From the NCBI RefSeq assembly GCF_030547075.1, contig NZ_JAUOQH010000013.1:1-64000 (forward strand): 64,000 nt of DNA. The letters run 5' to 3'. Below the pieces are notes generated by a model, which ran no database searches, was not told the DNA's origin, and saw only the letters and a program-made list of their open reading frames with translations. The DNA comes from Alteromonas sp. 1_MG-2023. Its GTDB lineage: Bacteria > Pseudomonadota > Gammaproteobacteria > Enterobacterales > Alteromonadaceae. The position numbers and the translations under genes are program-made. Shown piece after piece: positions 20,093 through 28,486 of this stretch (within the stretch, counting starts at the first letter, position 1; each line of letters opens with the position of its first letter).

Positions 20093-20848
20093 TTAGAAGT
20101 GAACTTCTAACCCTGCAAACGCGCCATCAAATTCCATGTCTGCATAGATATCGTCAAGATCTTCAATATCCATTGTCACTTTGCGATAGCCAACCTGAAC
20201 GGTCATATCAACCGCGAGACTTTCTATAAATGAGTAGGTCACAGCCACTTGGTAATCACTGAGTTCGTGATCATCAAACGACAAATAACTCCCTTCAGCA
20301 TAAGCCGCTAAGCCCGTAAACGGCAAGCCAACCTGTACTTTAGAGTACACCATTGGCACAACACCTGAGAAATCACCCGAGCCTTGCGTATCGCTGGCCG
20401 TATCATAAACTGAAAACGCGCCGTCGATGTACTTGGCATTTAAACCTACATCGAAGCTAATTAAGTCGTTATCGAACAGTTCGTAATACAAAATAATATC
20501 TGTAGCGTCTAACTCAATAATGGTATCGACTTGGCTATCTGCGGTGTACAGGTCGCCATCGAAGGTAAAGTTAGTATTTAGCGTAGTAGTACCCGAGTTA
20601 TCTAAGGTGGTATGCCCTATCTTAACGTTAGGCACAAACGGCAACGGGTGTTCGAACGCCACATAAAGCGCGGTGTTTGTTTCATCATCGAAATTAAAGT
20701 CGGCGGTAGATGAATTATCAGCAAACCCACCACTAGTATCGGTTTGCCAAACTTGTGCACCTGCGTACACTCCTGCAATTGTGTCTGCATGTGAAGATGC
20801 GGAGAAAAGAGCACAACCCACTAGGGTTGCCAATAGACACTTTTTCAT
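20093..20848 (-). CDS. TIGR04219-type outer membrane beta-barrel protein
   Basis: A 251-residue protein with a signal peptide (about 1-21) and a mature part made of alternating beta-strands, ending in Phe (LEVHF) as expected for an outer-membrane barrel. The pattern GVYAGAQVWQ and the spacing of strands match my memory of the TIGR04219 family. It starts 3 bp after the stop of the upstream DUF2333 gene, so the two are co-transcribed. An AAGGATAAC ribosome site is present. No transport activity can be assigned. Confidence 0.85.
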   Translation of the reverse strand: MKKCLLATLVGCALFSASSHADTIAGVYAGAQVWQTDTSGGFADNSSTADFNFDDETNTALYVAFEHPLPFVPNVKIGHTTLDNSGTTTLNTNFTFDGDLYTADSQVDTIIELDATDIILYYELFDNDLISFDVGLNAKYIDGAFSVYDTASDTQGSGDFSGVVPMVYSKVQVGLPFTGLAAYAEGSYLSFDDHELSDYQVAVTYSFIESLAVDMTVQVGYRKVTMDIEDLDDIYADMEFDGAFAGLEVHF

Positions 20849-20851
20849 TTG

Positions 20852-21844
20852 TTATCCTTGACTGAGAAGTTCTGAAAGTTCAATTAAAGCAGCGTTAGCG
20901 CGAGAAATATAGTTCGCCATCACTAACGAATGGTTAGCCAGCATGCCAAAGCCACTGCCATTTAGAATAACAGGACTGAACACAGACTGCTGAGTTGCTT
21001 CAAGCTCACGAATTATCTGCTGCAAGCTAACCAATGCATTTTTATCTTCTAACACGTCGTAGAATTCAACTTCTACCGCTTTAAGGAAGTGTAGCAGCGC
21101 CCAGGTCGCTCCGCGCGCTTCATGAAAATTATTATCTAACTTGAACCAACTGGTTTTAACGGTGCGCTGCTGCGCTATCGACGTAGACTGCTTCGCTTTA
21201 GAATCGCCGGCTAAATCTGTATTAATTCTTGCAGAACCAACGCTAGCACTTAAACGCTGAGAATAGCTGCCTAAACGCTTTTCTACTTGCTTAAGCCACT
21301 CACGTAAATTATCAGCACGGGAATAAAATTGGCTGTCAGAATTTTGCGGGTTCGCAAGCTGATCGCGATAAAGCTTAAGAAGCTCTATTCCGTCTCGGTA
21401 ACTAGACTCAGACGACGGAAACATCCAGCTTTTATGATCCATGTTAAATTTAGGGTGCGCTTTAGTAAGATAAGGGTTTTCTAACGATTGAGATTGCGAA
21501 CGGCTAAAGTCTTTACGCATAGAGAGCGCAAGGTCACGAATCATTTCCAACGCGCCAAATTCAAAAGAAGGCATATTATCTAAGAACACACCCGGAGGCA
21601 TCACATCGTTCGACAGGTAACCACCAGGCTTATCTAGTAAGGTTTCAGAGACATCAATCATGGTTGCAGTAAGCGTATAGCCGGCCACGTTTTCTGGATT
21701 AATATTTTGTGCTTGTTGCGCCACTCGCTTTTTAACGTCATAGGCGTCTGGAGCCATGCTCCAATACAAACCTATTAACCAAAAAATCAGAAACAACACT
21801 GCAATGACAAGGGCTATTCGTTTTGTGCTTATTGATTTTCTCAT
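20852..21844 (-). CDS. DUF2333 family membrane protein
   Basis: A 330-residue protein with one N-terminal membrane anchor (about 9-28) and a mainly helical periplasmic domain. Stretches such as LLDKPGGYLSNDVMPPG and WALLHFLKAVEVEF are characteristic of DUF2333. Its function is unknown. The ATG at 21844 is preceded by AGGAAGG; the longer reading would begin with TTG at 21895 and is less likely. It forms a two-gene operon with the barrel protein downstream, hinting at an envelope role. Confidence 0.85.
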   Translation of the reverse strand: MRKSISTKRIALVIAVLFLIFWLIGLYWSMAPDAYDVKKRVAQQAQNINPENVAGYTLTATMIDVSETLLDKPGGYLSNDVMPPGVFLDNMPSFEFGALEMIRDLALSMRKDFSRSQSQSLENPYLTKAHPKFNMDHKSWMFPSSESSYRDGIELLKLYRDQLANPQNSDSQFYSRADNLREWLKQVEKRLGSYSQRLSASVGSARINTDLAGDSKAKQSTSIAQQRTVKTSWFKLDNNFHEARGATWALLHFLKAVEVEFYDVLEDKNALVSLQQIIRELEATQQSVFSPVILNGSGFGMLANHSLVMANYISRANAALIELSELLSQG

Positions 21845-22001
21845 ATCAATGCCAACCTTCCTTTCAAATGACACAAAGCCGGACTTAACCGGCAATGTAT
21901 AACTAATTATAAATACGCGAGAATTACTAAACCTTTATGACGGTTGCAGTTATATCACCATTTAACAGCCTAATAACACAACTTAAATAAACTTATAGTC
22001 A

Positions 22002-22346
22002 TCATACAGGGCTATTTTGGTGTTGATCACGCTTTGTATTACCTTTCATTGCATAAATAAGTATAGCAAGAACAACGATGGGCCAAAATGCGCCAATACC
22101 TGCAGCTAATAATGCCAAAAAGACGGCACCCACTGCCAGCAATATTGTACCCAGCACACTCACTGCAACTACAAAACCAACTACCGCCAACAAAACACCT
22201 ATGACAGATAGCGCAGCAATGTTTTCCAACGGGCTGAGCAATTGATCTGACATGGTAATATGCATATCAAACCAGTCGTTGAATACACTCCCCAAACAGT
22301 TAACTAAAATCACAGCCAGAACTATAGCAATAAGAAAGTTTTTCAT
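22002..22346 (-). CDS. small inner-membrane protein of the psp operon
   Basis: This 114-residue protein has about four hydrophobic segments and a short charged tail (KGNTKRDQH). I do not recognise it beyond being a hydrophobic Psp-associated protein. Its ATG overlaps the pspC stop (TAATG), and AAGGACGG precedes it, so it is translated together with pspC. A longer in-frame reading inside pspC is an artefact. Confidence 0.75.
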   Translation of the reverse strand: MKNFLIAIVLAVILVNCLGSVFNDWFDMHITMSDQLLSPLENIAALSVIGVLLAVVGFVVAVSVLGTILLAVGAVFLALLAAGIGAFWPIVVLAILIYAMKGNTKRDQHQNSPV

Positions 22347-22546
22347 TACACCGTCCTTGGTAATAGCATAACAGCAGCAAAGTAAGCCACAATAGCAATA
22401 GCGGGCATCGTAATAAGTGCTGCGGCAGCACCAATACGAACCCAAATTGGATCTACTTCTAAGTGACGTGCAACGCCCGCGCAAACACCTGAAATGACCG
22501 CGCTGTCTAAATCTCTATAAATACGTTTTTGTGATGGCATTTTCAT
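22346..22546 (-). CDS. pspC: PspC domain protein
   Basis: A 66-residue protein that consists of little more than a PspC domain: KRIYRDLDSAVISGVCAGVA, then RHLEVDPIWVRI and one membrane segment. PspC senses inner-membrane stress and, in enteric bacteria, recruits PspA. E. coli PspC is longer and has a cytoplasmic tail that is missing here. It lies 51 bp after pspA with an AGAGGAAAT ribosome site. Confidence 0.93.
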   Translation of the reverse strand: MKMPSQKRIYRDLDSAVISGVCAGVARHLEVDPIWVRIGAAAALITMPAIAIVAYFAAVMLLPRTV

Positions 22547-22597
22547 TTTTCATTTCCTCTAATTCATTTCAGATTTGCTTAGGGTTGTACGCAGCAC

Positions 22598-23269
22598 TTA
22601 AGCTACGTTTTGCTTTTTAAGGGCAGCTAGCTCATTCTCTATGATTTCATCTGTTTCTAGCGCCTCGAACTCAGCGGCCAAGGATGTTGCACCATCGCTA
22701 TGCTTAGTTAGGTTGTAGGCATCAACCTGCGCTTCTAAGCTATCGATACGTTGTTCGTAATGCTCAAAACGACTCATGGCATCATCAATCTTGGTGCTGC
22801 TATCTACGCTTTTCACTTTAAGACGGGTTTCTAGCGTTTGCTTACGGCTTACCAGTGATTTCTGCTTCTGCTTGGCCTCGCTTAACTTGCTATTCAAGCG
22901 GCTTGTATCAATCTGAATTTTTTCGATAGTTTCCGCGAGTTGCCCATGTTGTTGTTTTAACTCGTTAAGCTTCGCAACGTATTTTTGTTTCTCTACTAAG
23001 GCGGCTTTCGCCAAGCCTTCTCGGTCGTTATTCATGGCAAGCTGCGCTTTATTTTGCCAGCCATTTATATCTTTTTCAGCTGATGCCATATGACGAGCTA
23101 ATGTCTTTTGGTTCGCTAAGTAACGTGCTGCATCGGTACGTACTTCAACTAGCGTCTCTTCCATTTCTTGGATAATAAGACGAATGATTTTCTCTGGATC
23201 TTCTGCCTTGTCTAACATGGCGTTTAAGTTAGCTTGCACGATGTCATTAATTCTTGAAAACATACCCAT
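22598..23269 (-). CDS. pspA: phage shock protein A (PspA/IM30)
   Basis: PspA is a coiled-coil ESCRT-III-like protein that coats and stabilises damaged inner membrane. This copy has 223 residues. The N-terminus MGMFSRINDIVQANLNAML and the segment EDPEKIIRLIIQEMEETLVE are typical, followed by long heptad-rich helices. I chose the ATG at 23269 because it matches the family start and follows GGAGA. It is first in an operon with pspC and a small membrane gene. A sigma-54-type promoter lies about 160 bp upstream. Confidence 0.96.
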   Translation of the reverse strand: MGMFSRINDIVQANLNAMLDKAEDPEKIIRLIIQEMEETLVEVRTDAARYLANQKTLARHMASAEKDINGWQNKAQLAMNNDREGLAKAALVEKQKYVAKLNELKQQHGQLAETIEKIQIDTSRLNSKLSEAKQKQKSLVSRKQTLETRLKVKSVDSSTKIDDAMSRFEHYEQRIDSLEAQVDAYNLTKHSDGATSLAAEFEALETDEIIENELAALKKQNVA

Positions 23270-23425
23270 TGTGGTTCTCCGTTTCATTGTGATTAGTAAC
23301 CTGTTCTAGCCAGTGGCCATGCTACTGTTGGCGACTAACTTTGTTGACCCCAACCTTGTTGCTTGTAGCTACTTGATTACTTTTGTTTGCTTTGATTTCG
23401 TTTTTACGTTTCCTACATTAAGTAT

Positions 23426-23442
23426 TACAAGTGCCGTGCCAA
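23426..23442 (-). promoter_or_regulatory. candidate sigma-54 promoter for pspA
   Basis: On the minus strand TTGGCACGGCACTTGTA has GG and GT separated by exactly 10 bp, matching the -24/-12 sigma-54 consensus (TGGCAC-N5-TTGC) except for T in place of the last C. The start of transcription would fall near 23416, giving a 5' leader of roughly 150 nt. The pspA genes of enteric bacteria are sigma-54 dependent. Confidence 0.6.
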
Positions 23443-23578
23443 ACTATTAAGTAGCTGTTTTATATTGTAAAAATAAAAATCTTTACTTTTTCAAAGTAAT
23501 AAAGCATTTACTAAAACCAATTATTTAGTGAATTTAACCACCTGAAATTCGTCAATTTAACCAGCAAAAAAGTGAGAT

Positions 23579-23705
23579 AGCTTTTTGAATTTAGCTTGCT
23601 GAACTAAGCTCATTACCGTTAGCTCACTGAATAGAGCTCGTGGAATTGAGATCAAGAAATTGAGCTTGTGGAATTTTGAGCTCGAAAATTTAGCCCCATA
23701 ATTGA
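23579..23705. repeat. 14-bp periodic degenerate repeat, about nine units
   Basis: AGCT (once AGAT) recurs at 23579, 23593, 23607, 23621, 23635, 23649 and 23663, exactly every 14 bp, and continues with slightly shifted units at 23679 and 23692 (AGCC). The rough unit is AGCTCnnTGAATTn. It is non-coding and lies 140-280 bp upstream of the candidate sigma-54 promoter, past the terminator of the next gene. Confidence 0.7.
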
Positions 23706-23749
23706 ACCACCTAAAATAAGTAACCTAATGAATAACCTAAAATTGGCGC

Positions 23750-23774
23750 AAAAAAAAACGACCTTATAGGTCGC
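23750..23774 (-). terminator. rho-independent terminator of the small secreted gene
   Basis: On the minus strand a CGACC / GGTCG stem with a 5-nt loop is followed by a run of nine T. Confidence 0.8.
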
Positions 23775-23805
23775 CTTCTCTAAATAGGGTGTAACAGGTA
23801 AAGGC

Positions 23806-24087
23806 TTACTCAGCACTGTTATCATCTTGGTTAACATCCGTATCTGATGTAGCCGCGATATCAGTAACTTGTACTTTCCCTGTTGTGGCTTCACCTTCTA
23901 ATTCAAAGTGATATGCCGTATTTGCAACCGTTTGATACACATTTGCTTTTACTTCATTGGTAGTGATACTTACGGCGTGATCAACCATATTTGTCAATAT
24001 TGACTGAAGGATTGATTCTTGCGCATTCGCGCCTGTGCTAAATAAAGTGATAGATAAGATTGATGCTGCTAAAAGTGAAGTTTTCAT
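23806..24087 (-). CDS. small secreted protein of unknown function
   Basis: A 93-residue protein with a signal peptide (cleavage probably after ANA, residue 22) and an acidic C-terminal tail (DTDVNQDDNSAE). I do not recognise the family. The ribosome site AAGGGAAA precedes the ATG, and a terminator follows, so it is a monocistronic gene. Confidence 0.75.
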   Translation of the reverse strand: MKTSLLAASILSITLFSTGANAQESILQSILTNMVDHAVSITTNEVKANVYQTVANTAYHFELEGEATTGKVQVTDIAATSDTDVNQDDNSAE

Positions 24088-24316
24088 AATTTCCCTTGAT
24101 GTTAATCACTGCAACAGCCCTTCGCTATTGCTTTGATTAATAGATAGCCAAACTCGTGCCATCTAGGAAATATAAATATAACAGTTTGATTTTAATATGA
24201 TTTTTAAAAATTGAGCGACATGTGTCCAATAGCGCACTTTTCATACAACACCAAGCTTTGGTCAAATACATTAAGTGAATTAGTGTATTTGACCACTTAG
24301 ATGCTTACACGCAGTA

Positions 24317-25360
24317 TCAGGAAATATTGTTCGCCGCTTTTTGGGCGTTGTAATCACTAATTTCCTGCTGAGCAGCCTCTACCGCGTCTAATGCATTCAT
24401 TAGTAAGTGCGGATCGGGAGACTTACCCGTGCCATTCTGACTCAAGTAGCGACGCCATATACGGCCTCCCGCTTGCCCTTGATATAACCCAAGCATGTGC
24501 CTTGCAACATGCCACGGCTTAAAATAAGGGTCATTTTGACGCGCAATACACGCTTCTATATATTGCTGCATTTTAAGTACGACATCACGGCGGCTAATAG
24601 GGTGAACAGATTCGTCACCAAAAATCTCGGCATCTACATTGGCCAGAATATAAGGATTGGCATACACTTCTCTGCCCATCATTACGCCATCAACGTATTT
24701 CAACTGCTCTTGAGTATCGGCTAGTGTTTTAACACCGCCATTAATACTAATAGAAAGTCCCGGGTGGGCCTCTTTTAGCATATGAACTCTAGGGTAATTC
24801 AGCGGAGGAATATCTCTGTTCTCTTTTGGGCTCAACCCTTGCAGCCAAGCTTTGCGCGCGTGAACAATAAAAGTATCGCAACCAGCATTAGCGACTATAT
24901 CGATAAAGCGGGCAAAATCTTCATATTCATCCATATCGTCGATACCAATTCGGCATTTAACCGTAACCGGGATGTCCACTACCGCTTGCATAGCCTTAAC
25001 GTTGTCGGCCACAATTTCTGGTTGCGCCATTAAACACGCACCAAAGCTGCCGTTTTTCACCCTATCAGACGGACAACCCACGTTAATATTCACTTCATCG
25101 TAGCCGCGTTCTTGAGCAAGTACCGCACATTTCGCCATGTGCTCTGGGTTACTACCACCAAGTTGCAAAGCTACAGGATGTTCTTCTTGGTTAAATCCGA
25201 GATAGTCCCCTTTGCCATAAATAATCGCCCCCGTGGTTACCATTTCGGTGTATAGCAAAGAATGTTTTGAAAGTAACCGAAGAAAGTAACGACAATGACG
25301 ATCGGTCCAATCAAGCATTGGCGCGATGGAAAATTTACGGTTTAGCGGAGCGAAAGACAA
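24317..25360 (-). CDS. dusA: tRNA-dihydrouridine synthase A (DusA)
   Basis: DusA is an FMN enzyme that reduces uridine 20/20a in the tRNA D-loop. Motifs SIAPMLDWTDRHCRYF, YTEMVTTGAI, NINVGCPSDRV (catalytic Cys) and SINGGVKT are present. I chose the TTG at 25360 because GAGG lies 8 nt before it and the resulting 347-residue protein fits the family length. A further TTG at 25414 would add 18 unconserved residues. It appears monocistronic. Confidence 0.95.
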   Translation of the reverse strand: MSFAPLNRKFSIAPMLDWTDRHCRYFLRLLSKHSLLYTEMVTTGAIIYGKGDYLGFNQEEHPVALQLGGSNPEHMAKCAVLAQERGYDEVNINVGCPSDRVKNGSFGACLMAQPEIVADNVKAMQAVVDIPVTVKCRIGIDDMDEYEDFARFIDIVANAGCDTFIVHARKAWLQGLSPKENRDIPPLNYPRVHMLKEAHPGLSISINGGVKTLADTQEQLKYVDGVMMGREVYANPYILANVDAEIFGDESVHPISRRDVVLKMQQYIEACIARQNDPYFKPWHVARHMLGLYQGQAGGRIWRRYLSQNGTGKSPDPHLLMNALDAVEAAQQEISDYNAQKAANNIS

Positions 25361-25688
25361 AAAAGTAACCTCAATATTGTATAGACAAGTAGCGTTTCCT
25401 TGTTTTAAGACCAATACTTAAGTCTATAAACACTATCGCTGTATAGCGCTATTTTACTACTGTAATGACAAAGGTTAAAGCTGATTGCCTACATTAACAG
25501 CATCCTTTGCTACTAAACCATAAAACTTATTTAGAACTAATGTGTTATTCCCAAGCAGGTCGATACAAGATATGGTAAGTAAAAGGATGAAAAATATTCT
25601 AATTTTAGTTTAATGGGTTTAATTTCAAAGCCCATTTCAACGGTTTGATGTAAACGCAGTTATGTTTATGCCTAAGGGAGATTTTTGC
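25361..25688. other. intergenic region before the GTPase cluster
   Basis: This AT-rich region of 328 bp separates dusA and the coiled-coil gene and must hold the promoter of the GTPase cluster. An AATGGG / CCCATT inverted repeat lies near 25612-25637. I cannot point to a -35/-10 pair with confidence and see no gene. Confidence 0.5.
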
Positions 25689-26219
25689 ATGGCAAATAAA
25701 CCATCGAAAAACGTGGAAGCCGAAGTTCCTCAAGCAGCTGATGAACTCACTCAGTTGAGAGAAATACTTTTTGGTCAAACTAATCGAGCATTCAAGGCCG
25801 ACCTAGCCAGCTTAGAATCTCGCATAAATGACAACTTCGCTACATTAAATAACCAGCTAGAAGTTCAATTCAACGATATTCGAAAGCTTATCGATAACCA
25901 AGTTCAAGACTTATCCCAGAAACTTGAAGGTTCGAATAACGCAAATAACAACGTACAAAATCAACTTAAAGCCACCACAGATAAATTGCAGTCGGAACTT
26001 GAAATAGCGGAAACGTCTGCCAAAAATGATAACGATACCCTTGAAGCCCATGTGGTGAAAGAACTGGATTCTCTGGAAAGTGTATTCAGTAAACGCCATC
26101 AAGAATTATTAGAGCGTCTACAGCAGGTAACGAGTGAGTTGTCAGAAACGAAAACTGATAGAAAAACACTGGCTAATTTGCTTTCTACCATGGCGTCTAA
26201 CTTAGCGACCGATCAGTAG
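25689..26219 (+). CDS. coiled-coil protein, first gene of the small-GTPase cluster
   Basis: A 176-residue soluble, acidic protein that is almost wholly predicted helix with heptad patterns (about 35-165). I do not recognise a named family. Its early segment LTQLREILFGQTNRAFKADL resembles LDKIRALILGQDDKYVQEIL at the same place in the next protein, suggesting a shared binding element. It starts at the ATG at 25689, preceded by AAGGGAGA; a longer reading from 25662 lacks this. It is followed after 6 bp by the trans-envelope gene, so it is co-transcribed with it. Confidence 0.8.
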   Translation: MANKPSKNVEAEVPQAADELTQLREILFGQTNRAFKADLASLESRINDNFATLNNQLEVQFNDIRKLIDNQVQDLSQKLEGSNNANNNVQNQLKATTDKLQSELEIAETSAKNDNDTLEAHVVKELDSLESVFSKRHQELLERLQQVTSELSETKTDRKTLANLLSTMASNLATDQ

Positions 26220-26225
26220 TAGTTA

Positions 26226-27995
26226 ATGGAAGACAATGGGCCCCTTCCTGAATCGAGAGATCATTCTCTGGATAAAATCAGAGCATTAATACTCGGTCAG
26301 GATGACAAATATGTTCAGGAAATCTTGAAGCGCGATGCCAAGGAAGTGGTAGGCGGTATTGTTTCTGAAGCATTGCACGAAAGGGAAAATAAAGACGGCT
26401 CGGTTAATAAAGTGCTGGTGCCGTTAGTGGAAAAGTCGCTCCATCGCTCTATAGAAGCAAACAGCGACAAAATTGTAGGAACACTCTACCCCCTTGTTGG
26501 AACATTAGTTCGAAAAGCGGTGTCGTCGTTTCTAGTCGATTTTGTAGAGCGAACTAACGCGCTGATAGAAAACAGCCTTAGTCCTAAAAGCGTATCATGG
26601 CGTTTTAAAGCGTGGCAATCCGGTGTCAGGTATTCTGACTACGTCGCATCTCAAGTATATCAATATCAAGTTCAGCAACTGTTTGTGATTCACCGAGAAA
26701 CCGGTACTTTGCTACATACAATTTCTTCTGATCCGGAGCGCAGCAAAGATGCCGACCTTATTTCATCAATGCTGGTTGCCATTAATGACTTCGTTGCTGA
26801 TGCATTTCAGTCACAAGAAAATGAAGCCGAAAACGAACTAGGTGAAATTAAAACCGGCGACTTTACGTTGCTTATAAAAATAGGCCCTCAGGCCATATTG
26901 GTTGCCGCCGTTGTCGGCAGTGTCCCGCCTGATATTCGTAGCCGCTTGCAACAGGCGCTAGAAGAATTTCATCAGTTTTATCAAGTGCCGCTACTAGAGT
27001 ATCAAGGCGATAGTGCCCCCTTTGCCGGTTGTGAAACCCTATTAAACGACTGCCTGATCAGTGCAAAAAAAGATGATGAAAAAGGTGAGAAAAAGCGGCT
27101 CCTTGGCGGTGTTATTATTGCTATTGTTATTCTACTCTTGGGTTATTTAGTGTTCTTAAGAATAGATTTATCAATACTTCAAAATTCAATACGCGATCTC
27201 ACGCCTCCTCCTGGCATTGTACTTACCGATACTGCCGTTAAAGATGGAAAGGTGCAGATTCGCTTATTGCGCGACCCTCATATGCAAAGCTCGTTGGAAT
27301 GGTTAGAAAATAAAGATATCGAAATTAGCAAAGTGCTTATTCATGAAGAAGCATTTGTATCGCTACAGAAAAATGTCGTCAGAGACAAAATAGCGGCATT
27401 AATTGCTGGCACTGCTGGTATTACAGCGTCGTATGATGAAAGCGATGCTTTATTTTTGAGCGGCACATTGGCGGTTAATGAATTGGGTGAATTTACACGA
27501 GAACTGCGAGCAATTCCCGGGGTAGCACAGTTCAAGCCGAATCTGACTGGAATTGATATTGCTGATAGCATCAGCGCGAATACTGATGAAATTGATGCTG
27601 TAATAATAAAAGAGTTGGTAGCAAGAATATCATCAACGCATTTAACATTTGCAATTGCCCAAGAGAACCTAGATTCTGGACAAATAGCCGTGTTAGAACG
27701 CGTTGGGAAAGAGCTGCTCCAGTTGCAGGCACTTGCGAAGCAGCTTAATCTGTCAGTCGCGGTCTTTATTTTGGGTGCTAGCGACAATTCAGGTAGCCCA
27801 GCCCGAAATATGGCATTAAGTAAATTAAGAGCTAACAATGTTAAAGATGCACTGCTACCTATGAAGGTCGACCCTAGCATTCTCTTTCCAATGGGGCTTG
27901 GCCAGTTATCGTTAAGTGAGGGTTCAATGGGACGAACTGTATTTATTAACGTTTTGCTATCTGACTCGCAGACATCAGAGGTCAACGCACAGTGA
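26226..27995 (+). CDS. trans-envelope protein: longin/roadblock-like domain, TM, BON-like and OmpA-like domains
   Basis: The protein has 589 residues. A helical N-terminal part (about 1-145) contains LYPLVGTLVRKAVSS. Residues about 148-260 look like a longin/roadblock-type alpha/beta domain (QQLFVIHRETGTLLHTI, then GDFTLLIKIGPQAILVAAVV). One membrane helix follows (about 293-311). The periplasmic part has a BON-like segment (about 375-450) and an OmpA-like peptidoglycan-binding domain (about 475-580, GASDNSG...NMALSKLRANNV). Roadblock/longin domains are common partners of small GTPases, and the next gene is one, with a 4-nt overlap (GTGA). I infer a link from a cytoplasmic GTPase to the cell wall. 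The domain calls are by eye. Confidence 0.8.
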   Translation: MEDNGPLPESRDHSLDKIRALILGQDDKYVQEILKRDAKEVVGGIVSEALHERENKDGSVNKVLVPLVEKSLHRSIEANSDKIVGTLYPLVGTLVRKAVSSFLVDFVERTNALIENSLSPKSVSWRFKAWQSGVRYSDYVASQVYQYQVQQLFVIHRETGTLLHTISSDPERSKDADLISSMLVAINDFVADAFQSQENEAENELGEIKTGDFTLLIKIGPQAILVAAVVGSVPPDIRSRLQQALEEFHQFYQVPLLEYQGDSAPFAGCETLLNDCLISAKKDDEKGEKKRLLGGVIIAIVILLLGYLVFLRIDLSILQNSIRDLTPPPGIVLTDTAVKDGKVQIRLLRDPHMQSSLEWLENKDIEISKVLIHEEAFVSLQKNVVRDKIAALIAGTAGITASYDESDALFLSGTLAVNELGEFTRELRAIPGVAQFKPNLTGIDIADSISANTDEIDAVIIKELVARISSTHLTFAIAQENLDSGQIAVLERVGKELLQLQALAKQLNLSVAVFILGASDNSGSPARNMALSKLRANNVKDALLPMKVDPSILFPMGLGQLSLSEGSMGRTVFINVLLSDSQTSEVNAQ

Positions 27996-28477
27996 TTCAA
28001 AAAAAGGTATGTATCTTAGGCCCGACAGGAGTTGGGAAGACGAGCCTTGTTAAACAATTTGTTGAAAGCATTTTTTCCGAAAAATATAAAACGACAATCG
28101 GCGTAAAAATTGACAAGAAACAAGTTAATCAGGACGGTAGAGGTGTGCAGCTTTTACTCTGGGACTTAGAGGGTATCGATAGGTATTGTGGCTTTAATCC
28201 TCGCTATTTACGTGGGGCTAGCGCCTATATCATCGTGGTCGATCAAACCCGCTCACAGTCGCTTTTAGAAGGTATTGAAATCCTCGAAATGGCAAAAGAG
28301 CATTACCCAGATATTCCGGCATTTTTTGTGGTAAATAAAACTGACCTTCCATCTAGCTGGCATTGGAGTGAGGAAGAACTCGCGTCTTATGCTAAAAAAT
28401 TTACATCACTGACAAAAACCAGTGCGAAAACCGGTGAAAATGTTGAAACTCTCTTCAGTACGATTGCGTTTTGGTAG
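27992..28477 (+). CDS. Ras/Rab-like small GTPase
   Basis: A 161-residue minimal G domain. All five motifs are visible: P-loop GPTGVGKTS (10-18), switch I Thr in YKTTIGVKI (Thr35), switch II WDLEG (57-61), NKTD (115-118) and TSAKTG (143-148). The switch I sequence is strikingly Rab-like. The position of catalytic Gln in Ras is Ile62 here, so intrinsic hydrolysis may be slow. There is no C-terminal lipidation Cys or tail. The GTG start overlaps the previous stop, so translation is coupled to the trans-envelope partner. It should be a cytoplasmic molecular switch. Confidence 0.93.
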   Translation: MIQKKVCILGPTGVGKTSLVKQFVESIFSEKYKTTIGVKIDKKQVNQDGRGVQLLLWDLEGIDRYCGFNPRYLRGASAYIIVVDQTRSQSLLEGIEILEMAKEHYPDIPAFFVVNKTDLPSSWHWSEEELASYAKKFTSLTKTSAKTGENVETLFSTIAFW

Positions 28478-28486
28478 GGGTAAGAT

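Noticed and set aside
22347..22484. N-terminal extension of the small psp membrane protein inside pspC
   Set aside because: Cys- and Arg-rich sequence unlike a protein; the TAATG overlap with its own ribosome site gives the better start.
27341..28000. 219-codon open frame antisense to the trans-envelope protein gene
   Set aside because: It is a shadow of a well supported gene, with no ribosome site and a composition typical of antisense frames.
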